NCBI GenBank assembly: GCA_005800795.1
Contig: SYEN01000418.1
Location: 1 to 12,554 of the forward strand
Reading direction: 5' to 3'
Length of the DNA stretch: 12,554 nt
From: Burkholderiales bacterium
Lineage (GTDB): Bacteria; Pseudomonadota; Gammaproteobacteria; Burkholderiales; SG8-41
This document shows, one piece after another, positions 6,856-12,554 of this stretch. Position 1 is the first letter of the stretch. The number at the start of each line of letters is the position of its first letter. A program made the translations under genes and the position numbers. Below the pieces are notes generated by a model. The model was not told the origin of the DNA and made no database searches. It was given only the letters and a program-made list of their open reading frames with translations.

Positions 6856-7830
6856 CTATTCCGCCCTGATCCCCGCTTGTTTGACCACCCTGCCCCAGCG
6901 GGCGATTTCGGACTTTACGAATGCGGTGAATTCTTCGCTGGTGTCAGCGACGACTACAGACCCCTCCGACGCGAGTCGCTCACGCAGGTCGGGCTGACGC
7001 ACAATGCGTACAATTTCGTTGTTGAGTTTGCCTACGATGTCTGCTGGCGTGCCGGCCGGTGCCGAGATCGCGTACCACGTGGAGAATTCGAAGCCCTTGT
7101 AGCCCTGTTCATCGAGCGTCGGTATGTCCGGCGCCGCCGGCGAGCGAGCCATGGTGGTCACCGCGAGCGGCCGCAGGCGGCCCGCTTTCACGTGCGGCAA
7201 GGGTGAGGCGATGGCGCCGAAATAGATCGAGAGTTGTCCTGACAGCACATCCACCAGCGTGCCCGCCGCGCCCTTGTACGGCACGTGGATCATGCGTGTG
7301 CCGGTCATGTTCATCAGCAACTCGGCGCCCAGATGCCCTGAGGTCGCAATGCCGGAGCTGCCGTAGAGCAGCTCACCCGGCTTTGCCTTCGCCAGCGCGA
7401 TGAGGTCACGCGTATTGCGCACCGGCAACACGGGATGCACGGCGATCAGAATAGGCACCTTGATCAGATTGGTAATCCACACAAAATCTCGCACGGGATC
7501 GTAAGGCAGCTTCGGATAAAGCGCGGGCGCCACCGTGTTGGCGATACCCGACCACAGCAGCGTGTAGCCGTCGGGTACGGCACGTGCAACGAGTTCGCTG
7601 CCGATGTTGGCGCTGCCACCTGGACGATTTTCCACCACCACGGTCTGGCCCCATGTATTACCCAATCGCTGGGCTACCAGCCGCGCGAGTGTGTCAGTGA
7701 TGCCGCCCGGTTGAAACGGAACGATTGTGCGGATGGTCTTCGATGGGTAGCTTCGGGCGCCCTGACCGTGCGCGAATGGCGCGGCGAGAACGCAGGGAAT
7801 GACGAGGCAGATCGCCAACGGATAGCGCAT
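6856..7830 (-). CDS. Bug/TctC-family tripartite tricarboxylate transporter substrate-binding protein
   Basis: A 324-residue exported binding protein with signal peptide MRYPLAICLVIPCVLAAPF and AHG, cleavage about residue 22. Family blocks: IRTIVPFQPGGITDTLAR, VVENRPGGSANIG, PDGYTLLWSG, HVPYKGAAGTLVDVLSG and APDIPTLDEQGYKG. The SANIG turn differs from the GGTIG-type turn of the other copies, suggesting a different ligand. The ribosome binding site before 7830 is weak (AAAGA). It is first in the minus-strand series that continues with another Bug gene and the dioxygenase; the carboxymuconolactone-decarboxylase-like gene lies 210 bases upstream on the same strand. No membrane TctA or TctB partner is in the window, so it must use permeases encoded elsewhere or act as a sensor component. 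Confidence 0.92.
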   Translation of the reverse strand: MRYPLAICLVIPCVLAAPFAHGQGARSYPSKTIRTIVPFQPGGITDTLARLVAQRLGNTWGQTVVVENRPGGSANIGSELVARAVPDGYTLLWSGIANTVAPALYPKLPYDPVRDFVWITNLIKVPILIAVHPVLPVRNTRDLIALAKAKPGELLYGSSGIATSGHLGAELLMNMTGTRMIHVPYKGAAGTLVDVLSGQLSIYFGAIASPLPHVKAGRLRPLAVTTMARSPAAPDIPTLDEQGYKGFEFSTWYAISAPAGTPADIVGKLNNEIVRIVRQPDLRERLASEGSVVVADTSEEFTAFVKSEIARWGRVVKQAGIRAE

Positions 7831-8040
7831 AATGAAGTCTTTCGTGAGGAGCGGAACCGCGTTCGGGTTATCCCTGCACCCCGTGCGGCGGATTATCAGA
7901 GGCGAATTCTACATCCGCTAGAGCCTAAGCGCTAAAAGACCAGGCTCAGATTCCCTAGGCGACGATCGAACCCGGACTGTGGGGTTCTCAGGGGCCGTTT
8001 ATCGTCACGGGTGTTGTGAAAACATGCCCCCCAAATTCCG

Positions 8041-8586
8041 TCAAGCCGCTGCCGGCTTGGGAATCGGCACGCGATGCAGCTTCATGCCCATCGACACCGC
8101 ACTGTAGTAGCCCAGCAAACCGACCACTTCCGCGATGCCGTTGCGCCCCAGCAGTTTATCGGCGCGCTCGAATACCTCGTCGGAACCGCCGCCGGGCGCC
8201 ATTGAAATGGCGGCAAGTTCGTAGATCGCCCGCTCGCGCTCGTTGTCAAACACCGGCGTTTGCCCGGCGCGCATCGCGTCGAACACGGCTTGCGTGTAAC
8301 CGATTTCAAGACAGCGTTTCACATGCGCCGCCCACACGTATTCCCCGCGCCAGTGGTTGGCGATGATGGAAATGATGAGTTCGACTTCGCGTTCGTTGAG
8401 AGAACCTGCCTTGTTGAGAAACGTACCGATGGTTTCCATCGCCGCCGCAAGTTTCGGCGAATGAATCCAGATTTTGTACGGCGCAAGCAGTTTGCCACGC
8501 CCGGCGACCAAGTCCGCGAACACCTTCTTCTGCGCACCGGTCATTTCGCTGTCGGGAATTTCCTTGATACGGTTTAGGTCTGCCAT
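8041..8586 (-). CDS. Carboxymuconolactone decarboxylase-like (AhpD-fold) protein
   Basis: A 181-residue, all-helical protein. The ATG at 8586 (MADLNRIKE) has AAAGG seven bases upstream; the longer frame to 8652 lacks support. The core from about residue 40 to 97 matches the CMD family: IWIHSPKLAAAMETIG, then LNEREVELIISIIANHW and GEYVWAAHVKRCLEIGY. Glu82, Trp85 and His88 make the ExxWxxH pattern of this subgroup. The CxxC pair of true AhpD peroxidase-reducing proteins is absent, so thiol redox activity is unlikely. Family members act in protocatechuate or related aromatic catabolism, but many have no known substrate. It lies between the MFS transporter gene (167 bases upstream) and the Bug genes on the same strand, consistent with a catabolic role. 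The reaction is inferred only. Confidence 0.82.
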   Translation of the reverse strand: MADLNRIKEIPDSEMTGAQKKVFADLVAGRGKLLAPYKIWIHSPKLAAAMETIGTFLNKAGSLNEREVELIISIIANHWRGEYVWAAHVKRCLEIGYTQAVFDAMRAGQTPVFDNERERAIYELAAISMAPGGGSDEVFERADKLLGRNGIAEVVGLLGYYSAVSMGMKLHRVPIPKPAAA

Positions 8587-8753
8587 GGTTCTGCCTTTCC
8601 AGTGGGAGCGGTTGGCGCGCGGGACTGGGTCACCCGCCGCGTATGGGATCAAAGGACATCAAAGTACGGTTTGGCCCGCCAGATATCCAGTGAACGGGGT
8701 CGTTTGTGCAGTAGTTGGCAGTCCAGTTTCTTTGTTTTGCCGATCAACCACGG

Positions 8754-9980
8754 CTACCGTTTAGCCTCCGGTTCATCCGGCAGCCACAACACAATCAGTG
8801 CCTTGACGGTGGCAATGCCCGCCATGATCCACAGCAGTGTGGCGAAGCCGACACTTTTGACCAGCGGCCCCAGCAGCCATACCGCTGCTGAACTAAAGCC
8901 AAACGCCACGGTAAGCCGCATGCCGGCGACGCGAGAGCGCAGGCGGTCGTCAACATAGCGCACGATCATGGCGTCGGTAAACGGGATCGCGCCGAACACA
9001 AAAATCATCACAGCCAGCAGCGCTACAAATAAAAACCAGTGCTGCGTGTAAGCCGCGATGATCAGAAACGGAATCTGAAAAACCGATATCCACACCTGGA
9101 GTTTCTTGAACGGCGAGCGGTCGATCAGCCGCCCGACGACAATCTGAGCAAATGAGGCGATGGCATAAATGGCACCCAGCAGAATCCCCAGCATGGCTGG
9201 GTCTTCAACCACGCCGCGGAAGCCCTCTGCCAGCAATTGCGCGTTGCCGTTGGTGGTGAAGTTAAACAGGAGGCTACTGGTGATCGCTGCTGCAGTCATC
9301 ACCGCAAACGCACGGGCAAGCAATTGCGGGGTGAGCGCCACCGCCGCTTTGCCGCCCTTGCCCTTGGCGGGCGCGTGGGCCTCTTGTGGGCATTTCAAGG
9401 CGAAGATCAGGCCACAGATGAGCGAAACCACGCCGGGTATGACAAATGCCGCGCGCCAGCCGATCCACTTCACCAGAAAGCCGGTAACCACCGCCGCACA
9501 GGCGATGCCCAGATTGCCGACCAAACCGTTGAGCCCGATCACCGCGCCGGGATTGGGTACGTTTTGCACCAGCATCGGAATGCCCACGGGGTGATAGATC
9601 GCGGCGAATGCGCCCAGCAGCGTCAGCGCCGCCGCGAGCTGCCAGTGGTTTTGCGTCAACGCGACGAGTATTGCCGACACGCCCATGCCGACAAAGAAAA
9701 TAATCATCATTTGGCGCCGCCCCCACAAATCGCCCAGCCGGCCGGCGGGCAGCGCACCCAGGCCAAACAGTGCGAACGCACCCACGCTGTAAGGCATCAG
9801 GTCCGTCCAGTTCTTGAAGCCGAAGTCCAGAGCGATGGTCGACACCGCGGTGGCGAAAATCAGCAGGAACATGTGGTCAATGGCGTGTCCCAGATTCAGC
9901 ATCAGATTGACGCTGGCGGGAAACCCGTTCGGCGGCAGCATTGCGACGGGAGCGGGAGTGCCTTGAACTTGTTCGGTCAT
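8754..9980 (-). CDS. Major facilitator superfamily (MFS) transporter
   Basis: A 408-residue inner-membrane transporter with about 12 hydrophobic helices. MFS motif A, GRLGDLWGRR, is at about 80-89 in the first inter-helix loop. A polar, Lys/Gly-rich central loop (ECP-like AHAPAKGKGGKAA) separates two six-helix halves. LNLGHAIDHMFLLIFATA opens the first helix, recalling the FSR-like branch of the family, though that is a guess. The ATG at 9980 is chosen because upstream codons in the longer frame run through the 10187-10273 palindromic repeat and are not protein-like. The ribosome binding site is weak. It is divergent from the monooxygenase gene and first in the minus-strand series. Transport direction and substrate cannot be told. 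Confidence 0.9.
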   Translation of the reverse strand: MTEQVQGTPAPVAMLPPNGFPASVNLMLNLGHAIDHMFLLIFATAVSTIALDFGFKNWTDLMPYSVGAFALFGLGALPAGRLGDLWGRRQMMIIFFVGMGVSAILVALTQNHWQLAAALTLLGAFAAIYHPVGIPMLVQNVPNPGAVIGLNGLVGNLGIACAAVVTGFLVKWIGWRAAFVIPGVVSLICGLIFALKCPQEAHAPAKGKGGKAAVALTPQLLARAFAVMTAAAITSSLLFNFTTNGNAQLLAEGFRGVVEDPAMLGILLGAIYAIASFAQIVVGRLIDRSPFKKLQVWISVFQIPFLIIAAYTQHWFLFVALLAVMIFVFGAIPFTDAMIVRYVDDRLRSRVAGMRLTVAFGFSSAAVWLLGPLVKSVGFATLLWIMAGIATVKALIVLWLPDEPEAKR

Positions 9981-10004
9981 GGTGTTTGCCAGTGGTCTTT
10001 CGCT

Positions 10005-10033
10005 ACAATAGTCTGGGTTCCGTTGTAACACAA
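10005..10033 (-). promoter_or_regulatory. Possible promoter of the MFS gene
   Basis: On the minus strand, TTGTGT (10028-10033) and TATTGT (10005-10010) are exactly 17 bases apart, 24 bases before the start at 9980. Both boxes match the sigma-70 consensus only partly, so this is tentative. Confidence 0.3.
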
Positions 10034-10186
10034 CTGTCTTGACCACTTGACCTTCTGACTCATTGTGGACGATGGTTTTTGTTTCGGATACGTTCCATGA
10101 CTTACGATTTTTTGGTGGGCCGAGCCCAGGCCACAGTCCACTTGGCATGGCGTGGCCCCGATACAAGGAAAGGCAAACAAAAGTAA

Positions 10187-10273
10187 CCTTGTCATTCCCG
10201 CGCAGGCGGGAATCCATAACACAGTGCCAGATGGAACTCCCTATGGATTCCCGCCTGCGCGGGAATGACAAGG
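10187..10273. repeat. Palindromic element with paired dRS3-like repeats
   Basis: Perfect 31-bp inverted repeats (10187-10217 and 10243-10273) flank a 25-base centre. Each arm contains ATTCCC, eight bases, GGGAAT (10194-10213 and 10247-10266), the pattern known as dRS3 in Neisseria and seen widely in other proteobacteria. It lies between two divergent genes, and spontaneous ORF calling extends the MFS frame through it wrongly. As RNA it would form a very stable hairpin. It could be a MITE-like element or a scattered repeat; the number of genomic copies is unknown. Confidence 0.85.
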
Positions 10274-10320
10274 GTGGCAGGGGTGGTAGAAGTTGCAGAG
10301 GTGACGAAGACGGCGATGCG

Positions 10321-10400
10321 TCGAATCGAATATCTCAATATAAAAACATAAAATATTAAATAAAAACAAATACTTACAAATAAACTCCTCATTTAAGGAC
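10321..10400 (+). promoter_or_regulatory. AT-rich promoter region of the monooxygenase gene
   Basis: About 65 bases of almost pure A and T precede the gene at 10405, in contrast to GC-rich surroundings. CAAATACTTA at 10367-10376 is identical to 3573-3582. AAGGA (10396-10400) is the ribosome binding site five bases before the ATG. No clear -35 box could be fixed. Confidence 0.4.
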
Positions 10401-10404
10401 AACC

Positions 10405-11430
10405 ATGGATATCGGCACCTTCCTGCTCATGCAATCACCGGCAATGCGTTCGTCGCAGGACATTTACGCGCGCGGCGTGGAGCAGGCGCAGGCTGCGGAG
10501 GCTCTCGGCTTTCGCAATACCTGGCTCGGCGAGCATCATTTTTCTTCATATGGCTATCTATCGCGTCCCGCGCAGCTGGCAACCTACATCGCGGCGAAAA
10601 CCAAAACACTGCGGGTGGGCACGGCAGTGATCGTGGTGCCGCTGCATCATCCACTGCTGGTGGCCGAAGAAATCGCCACGCTCGATCAACTCTCCGGCGG
10701 GCGCGTGGACATCGGCTTCGGGCGCGGCTATCAGAATTACGAGTTCGAGCGCTTCGGGCTTGATCTCGAGCAGGCGAAAAACCGCTGGGATGAGTCGCTC
10801 GACATTATTCTGAATTCGCTCAAGGGCCAGGCCTTCAGCTACGAGGGCAAGCACTACAAAGTGCCCGATACCATGGTCTTCCCGCAGCCCCTGCAAACGC
10901 CGCACCCGCCAATCTGGATCGTCGCGCAAAGCCCGTATGCACTCGAAGCGGCGGTACGCCGCGGCTTTAACGTGCTGACCGGCGGCTTTGGCGTTACCGT
11001 CGAACACCTCGCCGCGTTCGGCAAAATGTTTGAGGAAGTCTGCGCAAAAGTGCAGCCGCCGGTGAAGCCGCGCGTCGGTGTGCAGCGCGCAATATACGTT
11101 GCCGAGAGTGATGCCGATGCGCGAGACGCCGCCGAACATGCGCGCTGGAACATGCGCGTCACGCTAAGCCTGCGCAACCACTACGAGCAGGTCGAAAACG
11201 GTAAAGCCATGCCCATCGTCGCCCAAAACGAGCCGGATATCGAAGATCTGATTAACCGCTACCTCATCATCGGCTCGCCGGAAACCTGCATCCACCAGAT
11301 CAAAACACTGCAATCCGTGATGGGCATCTCCCACTTCAATTGCAGCTTCTGGTTCGGCGACATGGATCAGAAACGCGTACTGCGATCAATGGAGCGGTTT
11401 GCAAAGGAAGTGATGCCGGCGATCCGGTAG
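10405..11430 (+). CDS. LLM-class (luciferase-like) flavin-dependent monooxygenase
   Basis: A 341-residue cytoplasmic TIM-barrel enzyme of the bacterial luciferase-like monooxygenase family, which uses reduced flavin and oxygen to oxidise or cleave an organic substrate. Visible blocks: MDIGTFLLMQ first strand, GFRNTWLGEHHFSSYG (about 35-50), LRVGTAVIVVPLHHP (about 69-83) and LSGGRVDIGFGRGY (about 96-109), the usual phosphate-contacting region. YLIIGSPETC near the C-terminus is also typical. Length matches the family. The ATG follows AAGGA with five bases spacing. It is divergent from the MFS gene and convergent with the hydrolase gene 18 bases downstream. The dioxygenase and decarboxylase-like genes nearby suggest aromatic or sulfonate catabolism. 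The substrate is unknown. Confidence 0.92.
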   Translation: MDIGTFLLMQSPAMRSSQDIYARGVEQAQAAEALGFRNTWLGEHHFSSYGYLSRPAQLATYIAAKTKTLRVGTAVIVVPLHHPLLVAEEIATLDQLSGGRVDIGFGRGYQNYEFERFGLDLEQAKNRWDESLDIILNSLKGQAFSYEGKHYKVPDTMVFPQPLQTPHPPIWIVAQSPYALEAAVRRGFNVLTGGFGVTVEHLAAFGKMFEEVCAKVQPPVKPRVGVQRAIYVAESDADARDAAEHARWNMRVTLSLRNHYEQVENGKAMPIVAQNEPDIEDLINRYLIIGSPETCIHQIKTLQSVMGISHFNCSFWFGDMDQKRVLRSMERFAKEVMPAIR

Positions 11431-11448
11431 CGGTGCAGACGTACAGCG

Positions 11449-12168
11449 TTATAGCCCCGCAACGAACTTTTCTATCACGGGATTCAACTTATCAGGAAAT
11501 TCTGTCAACGGAAAATGCCCCATGCCGGGCAGCCGCATGTATTCCGAGCCGGGCACGGCTTCGTGGATTTCCTTTTCGTATTCGGGCGGATTGCCGTGGT
11601 CGTTGAGGCCGCGCATGATCAGCAGCTTCGGTTTGAGTGACGAGATCCGGTCGCGCACATCAAAGGCGTCAATGGTTTTCAGGTCGTGATATTGCGACAT
11701 CGGGCCAACCTGCTTGTGACGCTCCATCAGGCGGTCACGCAAGCCCGGCTCGACAAACTGCATGGCACGCAGTTGAAACGCCAGCCATTCGCCATAAGCT
11801 TTTTCATCGCGCGGCTGCTTCGCCGCACGCAGCCGCATCTCGTAAGTGTCCGGCGTACGCGTTTTGGGTTTCGCGGCAACCGTCATGATGACGAGGCCCT
11901 TCACTTCGTCCGGGTAATCCAGCCCGTACTGCAATGCAATCGAAGCGCCCAGTGTGTAGCCGACCAGCACCAGGTCTTTCTTCAGGTTTTGTGCCCACAG
12001 CCAACCGCGCACCCATTCGGTGTAGCGCACGACATCCACACAGCGTTCGCCTTCCAGATGGCCCGGCAACGTGGGCGCAACACTGCCCTTGAAATATTTG
12101 AGTTGCGGCTCATAGGCATCGGCACAAGCGCCGGCGCCAGGACCATGGATAAAAACGAGTTGCGGCAT
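11449..12168 (-). CDS. Alpha/beta-fold hydrolase with Thr in place of nucleophile Ser
   Basis: A 239-residue alpha/beta-hydrolase. The oxyanion turn HGPGAG is at residues 8-13. The nucleophile elbow reads LVGYTLGAS (68-76), so Thr72 stands where Ser is expected in GxSxG; the codon is ACA, one base from TCA. Asp190 (LNDHG) and His218 (GMGHFP) are well placed as the rest of the triad. The lid region (about 105-165) is charged and helical. The ATG at 12168 has AAGGA six bases upstream. It lies 34 bases after the remnant of a solute-binding gene on the same strand, so the two were probably one operon, now separated from its promoter by an insertion element. It may be inactive, non-hydrolytic, or carry a point mutation or sequencing error. 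Confidence 0.88.
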   Translation of the reverse strand: MPQLVFIHGPGAGACADAYEPQLKYFKGSVAPTLPGHLEGERCVDVVRYTEWVRGWLWAQNLKKDLVLVGYTLGASIALQYGLDYPDEVKGLVIMTVAAKPKTRTPDTYEMRLRAAKQPRDEKAYGEWLAFQLRAMQFVEPGLRDRLMERHKQVGPMSQYHDLKTIDAFDVRDRISSLKPKLLIMRGLNDHGNPPEYEKEIHEAVPGSEYMRLPGMGHFPLTEFPDKLNPVIEKFVAGL

Positions 12169-12202
12169 GATTATTCCTTCCGTATGTTGGAAAAAGCCCC
12201 GA

Positions 12203-12376
12203 TCATTTCAGCAGGCCAACTTCGCGCATGTATTGCAGCACGCCGGGGTGTATCAACTCAAGGCTGGGCGCGGCCGCCATGCCCGCCTGCGAATACGCCG
12301 CATTGATGATGCGCAGATTTTTGGCCGCCGGTCCGTTGATGCCTTTGATCCTTTCATGGGTCACTTCGCCGGTCTA
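12203..12376 (-). pseudogene. Solute-binding protein (TAXI/NMT1-like), C-terminal remnant cut by IS
   Basis: The minus strand encodes a tail with EVTHERIKGINGPAAKN, LRIINAAYSQAGM and LELIHPGVLQYMREVGLLK, ending at TGA (12203-12205). A late HPG..Y.RE.GL pattern is common in TAXI-type TRAP and NMT1-like periplasmic binding proteins. Only about 55 residues remain: the frame meets a TAG exactly where the insertion element begins (CTAG at 12374-12377). The N-terminal part would lie beyond the element, outside the window. Family assignment rests on a short tail and is tentative; that the gene is interrupted is clearer. It once probably preceded the hydrolase in one operon. Confidence 0.55.
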
Positions 12377-12377
12377 G

Positions 12378-12554
12378 CAGCCTGTCGGACTTTGCCGACA
12401 ATTGTTTATTGAAATTGTCATCGAAGCCAGAGAGTAAACGTTGCTTGATAGGGGCATAGGATACACAGGCGAGGCGAACGAATGACACGATTTGTGACGG
12501 TGAATCGAGACACGGCGTACCTGCTTCCGCCCTCGGTGGATGACTGGTTGCCCA
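12378..12554 (+). mobile_element. IS1182-like insertion sequence, left part
   Basis: The element begins next to CTAG and is cut by the window edge. Its left end holds two adjacent hairpins: TGTCGG/CCGACA (12383-12388 with 12395-12400) and GACAATT/AATTGTC (12397-12403 with 12413-12419), sharing bases so that they are mutually exclusive. The transposase start follows at 12482. The opposite end, target duplication and exact boundary cannot be seen. Confidence 0.65.
12482..12554 (+). CDS. IS1182-family transposase, N-terminal part
   Basis: The first 24 residues begin MTRFVTVNRDTAYLLPPS and continue VDDWLP, matching my memory of IS1182-type DDE transposases, whose N-termini carry this DTAYLLPPSVDDWLP block. 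GAGG lies seven bases before the ATG. The catalytic domain is beyond the window, so activity cannot be judged. It would move the element that interrupts the solute-binding gene on its left. Confidence 0.75.
   Translation, partial: MTRFVTVNRDTAYLLPPSVDDWLP

Noticed and set aside
7960..7976. T-loop-like sequence suggesting a minus-strand tRNA
   Set aside because: The reverse complement reads GGGTTCGATC, but the flanking bases do not form a T-stem and no acceptor or anticodon arms were found.
9237..10028. Plus-strand open frame of 263 residues
   Set aside because: It lies antisense to the MFS gene, has a low-hydrophobicity composition rich in His, Arg and Gln, and lacks any recognisable motif. 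The minus-strand frame has clear MFS features.
10063..10271. Upstream extension of the MFS protein by 97 residues
   Set aside because: The added codons come partly from the palindromic repeat and have no signal or membrane character. ATG 9980 gives a normal MFS length.

Overview
The window looks like accessory chromosome from a betaproteobacterium, probably Burkholderiales. The main clue is four complete periplasmic solute-binding proteins of the Bug/TctC family, a family strongly expanded in that order. Bases are moderately GC-rich. An IS1182-type element starts at the right edge, a transposase remnant lies at the left edge, and a dRS3-like palindromic repeat lies inside. No RNA genes or CRISPR arrays were seen.

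Left part (1-2038): a broken transposase tail, then an NMT1/THI5-like solute-binding gene with a one-base frameshift (424-1391). It overlaps by four bases a zeta-class glutathione transferase related to maleylpyruvate/maleylacetoacetate isomerases (1388-2038).

Centre (2092-7830): four Bug/TctC proteins (2092-3057 minus, 3604-4581 plus, 5631-6620 minus, 6856-7830 minus) around one intact TauD/TfdA-type dioxygenase (4660-5505 minus). A decayed C-terminal copy of a second TauD-like gene lies at 3234-3408, not reported by simple ORF calling. No TctA or TctB membrane subunit is present.

Right part (8041-12554): a carboxymuconolactone-decarboxylase-like protein, an MFS transporter and, divergently, an LLM flavin monooxygenase. 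Then come an alpha/beta hydrolase whose nucleophile position is Thr instead of Ser, and the tail of a further solute-binding gene cut by an IS1182-like element.

Together the genes suggest an uptake-and-catabolism region for organic acids or aromatic/sulfonated compounds: binding proteins and an MFS permease for uptake, and two oxygenases, an isomerase, a hydrolase and a decarboxylase-like protein for breakdown. The substrate cannot be read from sequence. No wholly new system is evident. The most interesting signals are two binding-protein leaders that share a 13-base sequence and can fold to hide the ribosome binding site, the decayed tauD paralogue, and the Ser-to-Thr change in the hydrolase.
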